Assembly: GCA_963693085.1 (NCBI GenBank)
Contig: OY856411.1
Coordinates: forward strand, 64,030,001-64,094,000
Length of the DNA stretch: 64,000 nt
Origin: Alisma plantago-aquatica
Lineage: Eukaryota > Streptophyta > Magnoliopsida > Alismatales > Alismataceae
Direction of reading: 5' to 3'
Position numbers and translations under genes: made by a program
The notes under the pieces: model-generated
What the model saw: the letters and a program-made list of their open reading frames with translations, nothing else
Told to the model about the DNA's origin: nothing
Databases searched by the model: none
Part shown: positions 1 through 12,454 of the stretch, piece by piece
How positions within the stretch are numbered: the stretch's first letter is position 1
Layout of the letters: each line of letters starts with the position of its first letter

Positions 1-205
1 TAACGACTCATCCTAAGCTCTCTACTTGGTCCTCGTGACCACATCCTCTTCCTGCCATCTGCAATAGTATAACAAAACACTTCCTGTTAGAAAATTGTAG
101 TTAGAAGGAAGACACTTAAGTCCTAATCCTATTGGTCTCTTATCGTCCCCTGACCTTGACTTAGAGTAACTATGTACTCAAACTATGCTCTGATACCAAA
201 GTTGT
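1..205 (-). mobile_element. Leader of gypsy element A, with primer-binding site
   Basis: This is the start of the internal region of a minus-strand LTR retrotransposon that continues beyond the left edge of the window. Bases 187-198 read GCTCTGATACCA, the complement of the initiator-Met tRNA primer site TGGTATCAGAGC used by most gypsy and copia elements. It lies a few bases from the LTR edge at 206, as expected for a 5' LTR read on the minus strand. No coding sequence is visible here. Confidence 0.75.
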
Positions 206-1154
206 TGTGATGCCCCGATCCCCGTGCCATCTCTAATGACCTCGAAGACCCGGGAGTCACCCTTGGTAAACCGCTCTTAACTTTTTCTTTTCTTGATCAC
301 TTAAATTAACTTAACTGAAAACCATAAAATTTGAATAGCATCGAATTATAATAAAACTGCAGAAGCGAATTTCCATAAATTTTACTAAGAAGAAAAGGAA
401 GTTTACTCGACATATTACATTTCTCATGCGGAATATAAAGCACTGCAGATAATTGAAAACTAACAACATATTTCACCACATTCTCTATCTAACCCACCAC
501 ATGCCCAAGGACTGAGGGGAAAGGACTAAGAGACCTCTAACTAACTACTAACTACCTTCTATGTACTCGAGTAATACGATCCTTCAGCCTCCTCGTGCTG
601 ACATTGACCTAAAAATTTTTTCAGTAGGTTGGTGAGCTACTGTCTCAGTGAGTAGAATTTCACCCAATAATCACAAAAAAACTCATTTGCTTTTATTATT
701 CAGATTAATATACAAGAAATACTACACGGAGCAGGTCTAAGCAGTTTAATTTAAATAACAGAAGATGTCAACATTTCATTATGATAATAATTGATGAAAA
801 ATTATAAATACAATTAAATAACAGAAATACTAAAATTCCTCATAAGAACAATTGTTGTGAAGCTAACTCATATCTTTCTTAACTCTTTAACTTATAAAAA
901 CTCTGTGAACCTATATGAACACATTTTATCTTATGCCCTGATCATATGCAGTGTACTCCGCATATGAAGATCCGTAGCGAACTACGATCCCACCGTACAA
1001 GTCTTAGCGACACACCCGAGAAATACTAAGTCTGACTTCCCGTCCTTGTCTGCTACAGGACCCACAGGCTCTCTGGCCTCGCGGCACTCGCAAATGGGTG
1101 CACGCTAGACTCCTCCTCTGGCTGAGTACACAGGCGGAGGGTCTCTAAGTCTCT

Positions 1155-1390
1155 GACCACCTGGGTGTATCCCCAGGGTTGAGCCGGGACATGTCTCCGA
1201 CCACCTGGGCTTATCCCCAGGGTTGAGTCGGGACACTACCTCGAGTGTCCGACCACCTGGGTGTATCCCCAGGGTTGAGCCGGGACCCTACCTCTCAGCC
1301 CTCGTGTCACCGAGACATTCGGTAAGTGTTGGACACGAGTCTCCGACCACCTGGGCGTATACCCAAGGTTGGGCAGTTTCACCCCTAAGG
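1155..1390. repeat. Four-copy palindromic tandem repeat in LTR A
   Basis: Four copies start at 1155, 1199, 1251 and 1345, each beginning GACCACCTGGG and continuing through TATCCCCAGGGTTG (the fourth is diverged). Each copy contains the inverted arms CCTGGG and CCCAGG around a 5-base centre. Spacing is irregular (44, 52 and 94 bases), so this is more than a simple slipped tandem repeat. Confidence 0.85.
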
Positions 1391-3661
1391 CACAGATCTC
1401 TCAAAGGGGTTCTAGGTGTCAGGGCCCTTATTCTAATATTTTATTAAATCTAGAAACCTCTTACTACATTGTATCTCTCTCTTACTTGTTCTGGACTTTG
1501 CTATCTCTATGGTACCGAGTCTATTTACTTGAACTTTACAACACGACATGAATATCATTCTAAATTTGACAGAGTTGTATATTCAAAATGCTATAGTATA
1601 CTGAGAAATCATCATACTATACATGCAGGCAAACTAAAATTCTTAAATAGGCAGAATGCATGTCAATTTGGCACTTTGTGCACTAAAATCATGCAATTAA
1701 ACTATTAAGCATCACCACATCTCATACTGAGAATTTTGATATCAAAATACTTGATTCATTGAACACCCTATCCTTAGGGTTTCAGTTACCTCATTCACTT
1801 ATCACATGGCAACACCCTATCCTTAGGGTTTCAGTTACCTCATCTAGTTGATTGCAGTTCAAATCACAATACGATATCATTCTAGAACTGTCAGAGTAGT
1901 ACACTCAAAATCACTGTAAATACTGAGAAATTCTTATATCATGCATGCAGGCAGATTTAAAATTCATAAATAACAATATTCATATCAACTTGGCATATCT
2001 ACATTGGAATTGTAACAAGCTAATAAACACAATTTATTCTATTTATATGCAATCGTCAATAACATTTTCCAATCAACTAAAATTCCTCAAAATCCATGCA
2101 CATCAACCCAAAATCTGAGTCGTGCATCATTTAACTCAATTATGGGTTTAATCACTTGTCATGGCAAGATTTAATATAAAAACGTGGACAGTAACCCTAA
2201 TCTTAGGTTATGCATCACATAACTTGATTAAGTTTATAATCGCTCATCATGTCACGAATTATTAATTCTATTTGAAATTTCAAATGATTTCTCGAGTTGA
2301 GCACCTCATAACTCAAACAAAAGTCAACTATTACCATGGCACAAATTATTATAAACAATTGGGAATTTCAATGTTATCCTTGAAAAGCGTGTCAATTTGA
2401 GAAAATATTAAACTGTTCGCATTAAATATAACCTAGAATGTGCATCTAGGGTTTCTTTGATATTTTTCACATCGTCGTCATTTCTTTTAAATTGTGCTCA
2501 ATTAATATATTAAAAATCATACATCTCGAGTTTATGTCCAAACTGTCCAGTTTATGGTCGTGCACTACTATTTCACCATTTAATCGAGTAATTTAGTTTC
2601 GATTGATCGTGTGGTTTTACTACTCTAATTCACACACAACAATTGCTAATTAATGATGTACAAACGTTAATAATTTAAATGCGTGATTTAGTAATTTAAC
2701 GGTGCCGACACTGCCCGACACCCGGGTATACACTGAAAACTGCGTCAAACCAGATCGAACTATAATCACCTGTTTTATCGAGTTAAATCATGATAGATGA
2801 ATGAAATGCTACTCACAGTGATTTGGGATGTCTGGATTCGTTCGTAAATGCATCCAGACGCCTATTTTTGGGCATCCACTGGGTTGTCTTCTACCTCCAG
2901 ACGGCCCTGGTTCCAACATGTTTCACGCACCAATTGAGGCAAATGCCCGATAAAATGCCAAATCAACACTACATGCTACAGATTCTCATTCTATTCTCAA
3001 AACTGAGCTCCGTGCTGGTCTTACCTTGCTCTTTCATTCACCAATAAAGCTTCAATTTGGACCTATTCGAACCTGTGGCTGCAAGCATCCGTTTTCCCCA
3101 TGAACAGGTTGAAGGAGACTATTGAGCTCGGTGCTAGACGTAGTTATGGCTGCGATTTCTTGTTTAAAGCCCTTGGATGAGCTCGTTGGCACTGCTTGGT
3201 GCAGCTCCTCGCGCCCAAGAGGGATCCTAGTTGGACCTGCTGCAAGTAGCAGCTCCACACACATATAGGAAGGAGAGGGGAAGCCTGGTTGGGTGCTTCT
3301 CGTGGGCTGGGGGTTGTGGATTCGTGCAGAGACCTCAAGGTCGAGCTCGGAGGCGTCGTTTCCTGATGCTTTACACCCAAGTGAGCCCCTGACCGACGCC
3401 CTATTGTAGCTGTAGCTTGACCGCCGGCGCTGCTCTGCTGGCCGGCGCTGCAAGGCTGGTCGGGCACTGCGGATGGGCATGGAAGGAGGTAGGGAAGGTG
3501 GAGGAATGGAGGACGGAGATCGATTGCTAGTTAAATCGCCCAAAATCACCCTAGGTCGCCAGCTCACACCCTCTACAGGCTCGGTGCTGCACTACAATGC
3601 GCCGCTCAAGAATAGATCGAGGAAGAAGATAAGCGAGAAAGGAAAATAAAAGAAAAGGAAA

Positions 3662-3672
3662 GGATTTATAAC
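3662..3672 (-). promoter_or_regulatory. TATA box of LTR A
   Basis: The minus strand reads GTTATAAATCC about 265 bases inside the LTR 5' end. It sits directly upstream of the G+C-rich stretch 3052-3620, which would be the transcribed leader. This is inferred from position and sequence only. Confidence 0.5.
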
Positions 3673-5238
3673 TCGAATTTTTGGAAAAATTGCATCTTAA
3701 GTCCAGGATTCTTGAAAATGCCATAACTCCCGCCTTGAATATCCGTTTAAGGTGATTTCTCTTGCAAAATGTCAAGCACGGAATCCACTACAATCTTAGA
3801 GCGAATAATTATGTTAATTAGACTGTCTCACTTAATCAAATAACTAATTGCATATTGGCATTTAACTTAACTTAAATCACCATAACGATGTACTAATCAA
3901 TGTTCTTACTAGCTAACTCAGAGTGGGTCATAACATTAACATTGCATCCACTCATGGTAGACTCATAGTTCATTCATCTACTTGTAATAAATACAACAGA
4001 TATGAATATCATCAATGAACTACATATATATAACAGAAATGTAACATCAGCCAATGAATTTTCGTATTCAATCCTTAAGCAAACATGCTATACAGATGAT
4101 TTCATTTTACAAACACACTTATGCCCTGAGGAGATGAGGTATACCGCTCATACTCTAACCGACCACTGCGAAGTCGAAATCGATACCATACATAGGTGAA
4201 TAGGAGAGACGGATTCCCATGACCTCTCACATCCTGGTCAGTGCGGGACAACAAGCAGGACTGTGTTGACTGCTCAATTAGCTTTCCAGGGTATATTGGA
4301 ACTTCGCTATAGAGTTACAGCGTCAACTGCACTCTCATCGACAGTCAAGAGATTTAATGTTTATCTCCATCGACCCGACATAATTTGGGGGAATAGTGAT
4401 ACATCCAACCCAACATCAGGAGATTTTATGATACATCCATCCTGACAACATAATGAGGTATTGAGAGGTTTGTTATTAACCTTTCTCAATCCTCATACGG
4501 ACGTAAGGACATTTTCACCCATTTACCCCCACATATTCAAAATATGCATTCTGGGTTTTGCCGCAGAGAACCCGCTTCACCATCACCTATTCCTGACGAT
4601 GATGGATCTATGGTCAGGGCTCTACATGAATAGATTTCACTTGATTAATTAAGTACATTTTCATATTCTTTTAGCATCAGCCAAGTTCTCAAACAAGACT
4701 TATTACAACAATGCTATAAAGAGACATGTACTTCTTTCATCAGATACTTATCAGTCTTTCAAAGACCTTGGGAACTCAGTCCCTCATTTCAAAACTGGGA
4801 ATTCTCATCCCTTCATATTCTCATCACCATAATCATATGGTTCTGGGTATTCAAACCCTTAACTCATCATTGAGCATCATTACCATCTATTAGGTAACTA
4901 TCACCTTCAGGTCATCTGACCAAGGCATTCATGATACTTGTTACACAAGTATCACACATGGCTCTCAAGGCCATAAAATATCTTGTCACCTCCTTCTAGG
5001 AAGCAACTTACTCATATGACTCATATAGTCCATGCACATTGCTATTTTTACTAAGCAACAACAACATTAGGGCACATAAGGCCAATCAACATTTATTATA
5101 TATAAATGTCACAGCTCAAACCTAGCTATGTTCGTCATCTCATAATATCTGTATGGTTATTAAACATGATAACAGTCATACAATATATTCATCACATCAT
5201 GTGATACAATAGCAACACCGTTATTCCTTTTCCAGGAA

Positions 5239-6745
5239 TTAGGGTTTACTATCAAATAGGGCTTTTCATTCCTTTTACTCAAAATTAGGGTTAGGGTTCC
5301 CCATTTCTCATTAATTAGGGTTTCATGATTACTTTATCTGTCCAACCCTTAATTCATTATTCCATACCTCTGGGGCATTCAAAGATATCATAATTGATTA
5401 TTCAAGATCATTACTCTCATCATATAACTTTAATGATCATCAATTCAAGGTATGAGTTCATTTCTCATCCTCATCATGGTATGACTACATCATACTCATC
5501 ATTTGGGCTTAACCCCATTCTCAAGGTACATTAATTAACACTTATCAAAGTGCAACAACTCATTACATTTCATTGTAATAGTTGCATAACACACTTCATA
5601 TGTTTCTTACCCAATTATATTGGATTTGGAGTGTATCAAGGTATATAAACCCTGAAGTGCTGAATGTGATAACTATCATATCTTGATATATCACTCTTCT
5701 CATCATTTCATACTCTCTTGAGTTAGCCAACTTATCTTGTATTAAGGTATTCCCCTCTTAATACATTTCATCACTAAACTCACACCTTTAGCATATAATG
5801 CATAGGCCACATATTAGAATTGTCCAACTATCTTTAATGATATGGACTTGTCTAATGATAGAAACATTACTTACAATTAGGTTGCTTATAATCAACCACT
5901 TGAAATGTTTCTCCTTTATAAGGTCATTCCTTCTATCTCATCATTAGGGTTTCCTTATACCCTTACTTAATATTAGGATTATGATTCATTGTCATAATGC
6001 CCAAGATTAGGGCTTTATGTATTTAGGACTCCACATTAGAGTCTCACATGCCTTCACCATTCTTAGGGCCTCTCATCACAATATAGCATTCGAACATCAT
6101 GTGGTGTTAATTCTTAGTCCGGGATTCTCATAGAATCACCCTCAACTAGGGTTTCTCATGGAATCACCCTCAACTAGGGTTTCTCATGGAATCACCCTCA
6201 ACTAGGGTTTCACATGGAATCACCCTCAACTAGGGTTTCACATGGAATCACCCTCAACTAGGGTTTCCACCATAGTTACCCATGAATTGGGTTTACTATA
6301 CATCTCCATTAGGATTTCATTCAATTATACATAATTAGAGATTCACTATTCATCCAAATTAGGGTTTTGTATCTCATTACCCTAAATTAGGGTTATACAT
6401 ATCATTACCCTGAAGTAGGGTTACATCCTCACCCTTGATTAGGATTTCATTTAGAATTGCCCTCAATTAGGGCTAGAAATCAGTAGCCCTGTCAATTAGG
6501 GTTTATGTTTATGATTAGAGTTTCATGATATATTTACTTAAGGATCATAACCCTTAATCACCACATGAATCATATTCATGTATGAATTCATGCTATCTAC
6601 TTCTTAACTTGATTAGGTAATATCAACCCTTCAATCAAGTACATACAACTATGATTAACATAGTGTACCAAATCATTGATCTTATAAGTAATTAGGGTTC
6701 ATCCCTTAATTGACACTAATCACTTTGGTACTATTAGGGTTTTCA
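5239..6745. repeat. Telobox-rich repeat region in LTR B
   Basis: TAGGGTTT or close variants (the complement of the telobox AAACCCTA) recur many times here, roughly fifteen by eye, usually preceded by AAT or CAAC. Further single copies occur near 7357, 7987 and 9096. Five nearly identical 28-bp units in tandem (6127-6266) each carry CAACTAGGGTTT. These are interstitial, scattered motifs and not a telomere array. Confidence 0.8.
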
Positions 6746-6949
6746 ACCTTTGTACATTCATTTATTATCATTACTAATCATCATTGGATCAATGGAACAT
6801 TCATCATCTTAATTCTCAAGAGATTCAATCACATTGGACCTCCATTACATAAGGTGTCCAATTGAATCAACCAATTGAGTACTCAAATTCATTAGGTATC
6901 CAAAAGGATTAACCAATTGAGTCCTCAATTAACTTTGACTACTTGAGCC

Positions 6950-8240
6950 CCAAACGGTCTTGGTCTTTCAAAGTTCAAATGGTTTGAAACCGTTTGGTAA
7001 AGGTGGTGCTTGAGATCGTTTGCTAAAGCAAGAACATGAAACCGTTTGCTAAAGCACCTCATTGAAACCGCATGGGCTCAACCGGTTTGGGATCGTTTGG
7101 TCCCAAACGGTCTTGAGACCGTTTGGTCCCAAACGGTCTTGAGATCGTTTGGTCCAAACATCCTCAAAACTGCATGGATCAAAGATGGTCACAACTACAT
7201 CAATCAGTTTAGGTTTCTCAATGTTGATTCCTTCAACCATTGAATTCATGGAACCAATCATCAATTGGACCTATCCTCATACTTCAATTGAGTTAAATAG
7301 GTCAATCTTCAACTGATTTGACCCTCAATTGAACCTCAACTGGTCATCAATTGAATTAGGGTTTGAAATTGATGATCCTTCAACATTAATCAATGCAAGA
7401 TTAGTTACTTTGAAACCACTGAACCATCATCCAAATTGAACATGACCTGACCCCAAACGGTCTTGAGGTCATTTGGATGACCACCAAACGGTATTTAGAC
7501 CATTTACCCATCATATCATCAAAATCCAAGCCAACCAATTAAGGTTTGGATCATTGGATTGATCACCAAATCAACAATTGATTATACTTCAACTTAGTAT
7601 CTTTGGATCTTCAATTGCTTAACCATACTCAACCCTAGACTTCCAAATCATCTTGGGTGACCTCCAAACGGTCTTGAGACCATTTGGATGAGCTCCAAAC
7701 GGTCTTGAGACCGTTTGTCTCATCCAAACCTTGGATTCTAGTGAAATTTCATCAAGGTTTGGTCTATTGAGTTGATCAACAAATCAACACTTGATTGCAA
7801 TGTGATTTGGTACCTTTGGACCTTCAATTGGTCAACCATACTTAACCCTAGACATCCAAACGGTCTTGGGTGACCCACAAATGGTCATGAGACCGTTTGG
7901 GTGATCCCCAAACGGTTTTGAAACCGTTTGGGCTAATCAACCCAAAAAGTCAAATCGATCAAGTTGAAAATCAGCACTTAAATCAATTAGGGTTTGCCTA
8001 ATTGATTAGCCTTAAACTCATGATTATTTTGGAATTAATTAACCAAATTTGATGGGTCATCAACTAACATAATTAGGAATAGGATTCTCAAATGGTCAAC
8101 CCTTGGTCAACTCCACCAAATGGTTTTGAAACCGTTTGGTCTCATGTGGTTTGGTGAAACTGTTTGCTTCTAAACGGTTTGAAACTGTTTGCTCCCAAAT
8201 GGTTTGGGAAACTGTTTGAGCAACTCAATCAAGACCGTTT
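6950..8240. repeat. AAACGGTC/GACCGTTT palindromic-word array in LTR B
   Basis: The word CAAACGGTC and its complement GACCGTTTG alternate many times. They often form adjacent inverted pairs with a TTGA or short spacer, for example at 7097-7150, 7675-7720 and 7855-7940. Many copies show C-to-T or G-to-A changes (such as AAATGGTC), consistent with decay of methylated cytosines. The array lies about 1.4-2.7 kb from the LTR 5' end, comparable to the word arrays in C1 and C2. Confidence 0.85.
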
Positions 8241-9625
8241 ACCTTGGATATTTGAATAGGTGTATGCTTATCATATTCAACCTCTAAAATCATGAAACCT
8301 AATATGGTTTCCATGGTGATTGCATCCATCAACCAAATCAATTATTGTAAATGTAGAAATGATCATTATTTGATATGGAATTGAATGCAATAACAAAATC
8401 AAGGGTTCAAGTTATAAAACCTGCCTCCAATTGAGCTCCAAAGCTCCATGTCCACGAAAAAAATGGTGGATGCAACTCCTTTCACCATTCCAAGGCTCGT
8501 CCTCAACGTTTGAGTGAAAAGGAATGGTTAGAATTGAAGAGGAGATCGAAATAGGAAGAAATCCATAATTTATTTTTGATTTCCACCATGGAATCAAGGT
8601 GAAATGGATCAAGAACCTTAACAACAGGTTGGGGGTTGCCCTCCTGACCCTCCCAATCTCCCTTGGTCGTCCTCCAATCAAGGAAAAGAAGTGGGGTCGA
8701 AAACTCCTTCCATTTGGCTTGTAAAAGGTCTTTTTATAAAAATTCAATGAGAGAGAATATGCTTTATAAGAATCCAATTAATCTAAACAATATGGCCGCT
8801 TATTCCCCCTCAACTTCCTTAGGGATGAGGCTATATTTTTTGACTCATATTCCTCTCAATTATCCATGATTTAAGGAAAAGCAAATTAAGCACCTTAATG
8901 CGTATTATATTAATATCCCATATGTGAGTGGAAATTACTTCTCCTTTTAATAAGGTGAGTGGAATTTTCACCTCCTTGAGATATTTTCATGCCATAGAAA
9001 AGGCACAAGGCTGTTCACACTTGAGAAAACTCAACCATCTCGTTTTTGGTTGAAATCCCTTCAATTAATACATTTATTTTTTCCCTAAATCGAATTAGGG
9101 TTTCAATTAGGATTAAATCTTGATTATTTTAATATCAAGATTCTCTCTCCTCCAACTTAATTCAAATGAGGCACCCCTCTCATTTTATTTGCTCTACATG
9201 ATGCCAAGAAACATTAGGGACCTTATTGAAGTGGTAATTTGCATATTGCACCCTCGGTTTTGGGTAAATTGCACATTACACAAAAACTAGGTTTTCATGC
9301 ACATACATTGCTTTATCAGCTCTTTCTTGGTATTCAGGCTTCCATAAGCCATACCTCAGCATCATTTTCACTCTCATGATGATTCAAAACATGAGGAACA
9401 TATTATCATGCACAATTTGCACTTAAACCCCTCAACTTGGGTAATTTGCACTTTAGTCCAAAACAAGCAAACATTGATTTCAACAATGTTCAAAAAGGAC
9501 TAGAATTGTAACATAAGTTCCTCTTGAGCCTTAATTACTTTTCACAAGATAATATTAAGCATATAATCATCTTTATTAATCAAAACACCTAGGGTTAAAG
9601 TATAACCCAGGACAAGGATGTTACA

Positions 9626-10558
9626 TTCTGTCTCTATGTGAGATGGAATATCTAAGAAAACCACACCATGTGCTTATTCTTCTTAATTCTCAGTTGAGAA
9701 CATGTTCCTTTCTCCCTCTTCTTTATTACTTCTAAATTATTTTTTTTAAACCCTTATTTTATCAATGACAATGAATTATTCATCGGGCTCACTTCTTGTT
9801 ACATAACTCATACATTTGAAGCATTCAGAAGGTATGGAACAAGTTCACCACCTTTAATGTTTTCAGAAGACATAAAACACATGATGTACTATATGCTCAA
9901 AAGATGTGAATGCAACTACAAAATGATAGTTATGCTTGCTAAATGACACACACCTAAGGATAATGTGCATGTATAACTACTCTATCTTTTTTTTTCTCAT
10001 TTTCATGCAAAACAAATATGTGAACATCATTTTGATGTAAGACCTATCTACGTGGCATGCTATCAAAGAGTGAAAGACAGTAATATGCTCCCATTTCTTA
10101 TGGTGGAGTGTATAAGAGATGAAGTGGATAGATCACAAGATTAATTGACAGAACCATTGGAAGATACTGACATGTGTAAAATCAAGAGGTTTCTCTCTCT
10201 TAATTCAGATTAAAGTCTCATTACCATTTGGTCAGTTTAGGCTCAACATCTAATTCCGTCCACTTTTCTTGAATCATAGGCATGCACAGTTGTGGTTTTA
10301 TGTCTTAAAGTTGACAAACCCAATTATTTTCATAAGTCATATGCTCAAGTTCAAACAAAGCAATCTTGCAATTTCATTAAAAATTTTCAAATTGACCCAT
10401 GACTCCCATGTGACAAACAAAGAGATGACACATTACATTAGACATCCATGGATACACTAGATAGATGTGGATCCTAAAAACTAAGAAAATTGCTAAAGGA
10501 AAAGAAAAGACAATAAACTAAAAAATAAAAGATAGAAAAAGATAGAGAAATTGTTCCA
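9626..10558 (-). other. Unresolved stretch, possibly the truncated Athila 3' LTR
   Basis: This lies between the edge of LTR B and the Athila polypurine tract, so by position it should hold the Athila 3' LTR, which would start (minus strand) TGGAACAATTTC at 10558. I could not align it convincingly with the 5' LTR at 18860-20270, and no reading frame here is recognisable. It may instead be a partial LTR cut by B, or flanking DNA. Confidence 0.3.
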
Positions 10559-10567
10559 TCTCCCCCC
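10559..10567 (-). promoter_or_regulatory. Polypurine tract of the Athila element
   Basis: The minus strand reads AAGCTTATGGGGGGAGA and then a possible LTR start TGGAACAATT at 10558. A G-rich tract after AAGCTT just beyond the env-like ORF is where plus-strand priming is expected. The LTR border has not been confirmed by alignment. Confidence 0.5.
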
Positions 10568-10609
10568 ATAAGCTTGAATTCGACTATGGCCTCATAGTAA
10601 AAAATAATC

Positions 10610-12356
10610 TTAATAGGCGGAACAGTGATACCATTTATTTTTCAGGTGGTGGGTACTGCGGGGTGGTGGGATCCCATGATGGATATTGCCCCTGAAACTT
10701 TGGATCATATGGGGGCATGGGCGGAGGTTGTGGATATCCCCCGAAGTAGTTTTGGTGCCAGTAATGATCATAGAATGGTTGTTGCTGCATCTCCATCCTA
10801 TGCAACCTGTCATGAATAATTTTTTGGTTGGCGAGGAGGAGGCACTCGTTCTCATAAATGGCCTGCTGATTGACGAATATTCAGTTCATAGTATCCTGAA
10901 TACTGGCGAAGGAGGGAGTGTGCTGCTGCTGGGTCTGCTGGATATCCTGCAGCATTGAGTACATACCCTGCATGGAATAAACATCCTCTCCTTGTGGAGA
11001 GGGTTGTGGTGGCTGAGGCTGCGAAGATGATGATGTGCCGGGGTACAAAACGTGGACGCTTCCTCGGTGCTACTCGTGCACAAAGAGGAGTGAAAGCCTC
11101 CTCTTCCTCCTCATGCTCATCGCCTTCTTCGTTGTCGTTGTTGTTACCGCCTTCTTCTTTGTCAGAGTCATTTATGGCGATTATGGGCCACCGAAAGTGC
11201 TGGGCTCCTTGGATGTTAAAGATGGGATCTGGAAGCATGCACTGCTAGTACTCCTTGTTGACATGGCAATGTGCATAGACCATGCCATCACGGAGCGTAA
11301 GAAGATTAGAGCGATGTAGATGATGTAGATCAACTTTATTCTTGTTGGAAAGCAGAGTGAGTTGGGAAAAATCCAACCCAAGATAGAGATCAAGCGGTGT
11401 GATGAGTCCCCCAGAGTGAATAGGGGCTCGCCGTGTACTTCTCAGTATGTCCAGAACACACGTTAAGAAAAATGCGCCCCAGTTGCACTCTTCTCTTTTT
11501 AACAGTTTATACAGAAAGAACAAGTCTATCTCCTGAAACTTACTCAGTGAAAGGTTGCCTCGAGCAAATAACATAGTACACAGCATGCGATGCAGAATCC
11601 GCACAAATGGGTGCTCGAAGTCGGCGACGGCTGCATTATGATAGCTGATAGACTTGCCTGGAGGCACGATCACTAGCTGAGCAAAGATTTCATCATAATC
11701 AGTCCGGTTGTCTGGCCTCCTATGTTGGAAGTCATCATGATACCCGTTATAAATAGAATTGAACTGGTCGAGAGTGAGGGTGTAGTTGTTGTTGTAGAGC
11801 CAGAAAGAAATGCGCCCGTTTTCCACTCCCTATCAGTGGCAATAAGGTCGTTAGGTACAATGCATATGTCCAGCGATGCCATAAACTCCGCCACCAATTC
11901 CTTATATGTTGGCCACTTGCCGAAAAAAGGATGGCCTTCAGCATGGTACTGGACCTCGTCAAACTGCCTCTCTGTATGCTTCGCTTGCCCCTGAAGGACA
12001 TAAGCAAGGTTGGCCTCAAACCCAAGATCACAGATCATGGTCCAATCAACATAGCGGGTTGGCTCAATTTTCTGCTTGAGCAACTCCTCATATATCTTCT
12101 TTACTTCCGCCGAGGGATGAACAATCCTCAGACGAGGAATGGAGCTGGGTCGTGGAGGAACAAATGGCTCAATCTCCATTGGGACTGCCCGCGAAGAAGA
12201 AGCTCCTGTCGTGCTCACCATCTTGAACAAAGTGGAAGGGGAATTAAGTGATAGAGCTCGATGAAGGGCGGAGAAGATGATCTCTTCTTGGTGCAAAGCT
12301 CGGTGAAGGTCTCCTGCTCTTTTGACGCTCGATGAAGACCTCTGATCGCTCAGCAA
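10610..12356 (-). pseudogene. Athila env-like third ORF, frameshifted
   Basis: This is the extra ORF downstream of pol that marks Athila elements. Its role is unknown, and 'env-like' reflects position only. The start is ATG at 12356, with an alternative in-frame ATG near 12220. The first block (to about 11830) includes RLRIVHPSAEVKKIYEELL and FFGKWPTYKELVAEFMASL. A one-base shift near 11820-11830 moves the frame to the second block (11826-11245), which begins around ISFWLYNNNYTLTLDQF. A third block (11238-10852) has an acidic run of E and D. The tail (about 10800-10615) is rich in P, Q, G and Y, read with further frame changes. I see no convincing signal peptide or transmembrane segment. A TATA box 65 bases upstream and a palindromic array suggest its own promoter. 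Confidence 0.65.
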
Positions 12357-12420
12357 TGCTCAAAGTTCAATTTGAAGGAAGAATCTCTAAAGGTGTGAAG
12401 AGAATTGTGAAACAATCCTT

Positions 12421-12431
12421 CCTTTTATAAC
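12421..12431 (-). promoter_or_regulatory. TATA box upstream of the Athila env-like ORF
   Basis: The minus strand reads GTTATAAAAGG, a good plant TATA box, 65 bases upstream of the ATG at 12356. The nearest palindromic word of the array ends about 25 bases further upstream (12455). Position and sequence suggest an internal promoter producing a separate transcript for the env-like ORF. Confidence 0.55.
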
Positions 12432-12454
12432 TGATCCCTTTGCTACTACAGCCC

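Larger units (their letters stand above)
206..3935 (-). mobile_element. 5' LTR of gypsy element A (Tekay/Del-like)
   Basis: The 3' end of the LTR is at 206 (plus strand TGTGATGCCCCG), next to the primer-binding complement. The 5' end is placed at 3935, where the minus strand reads TGTTATGACCCACTC; an edge at 3941 is also possible. At about 3.7 kb it is a long LTR. Reading on the minus strand it holds a TATA box near 3662-3672, a G+C-rich transcribed leader (about 3052-3620), an AT-rich middle, and four copies of a palindromic unit (1155-1390). The segment around 880-1140 resembles B near 4110-4260, so A and B are related. The predicted 171-aa minus-strand ORF at 3052-3567 (also read as 107 aa in a second frame) matches no family I recognise and is probably leader sequence. 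A lies inside LTR B, so it is younger than B. Confidence 0.7.
3936..9625 (-). mobile_element. Long Del/Tekay-like LTR B (interrupted by element A)
   Basis: The 5' end of this minus-strand LTR is at 9625: the minus strand reads TGTAACATCCTTGTCC, a start closely similar to C1 at 21752 (TGTAACATCCATAACC). Bases 4780-4980 are a diverged reverse complement of C1 24450-24650, which fixes family and orientation. The 3' end is missing because element A is inserted at about 3935, so it should lie beyond the left edge of the window. The 5.7 kb seen here exceeds the roughly 4.3-kb C1. The excess lies largely in a telobox-rich stretch (5239-6740) and a palindromic-word array (6950-8240). No gene is seen. 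Short predicted ORFs such as 8412-8777 (minus) match nothing I know. It could be a solo LTR or a 5' LTR: no purine tract adjoins 9625. Confidence 0.7.

Noticed and set aside
3052..3567. 171-aa minus-strand ORF as a gene in LTR A
   Set aside because: It shows no domain and low-complexity composition, and lies where the transcribed LTR leader is expected.
6127..6266. CRISPR-like or interstitial telomere array
   Set aside because: The five 28-bp units are contiguous with no variable spacers, and the telobox occurs once per unit, so it is neither a CRISPR nor a telomeric tract.
7049..7264. Overlapping ORFs around 7046-7264
   Set aside because: These are translations of the AAACGGTC/GACCGTTT repeat on both strands.
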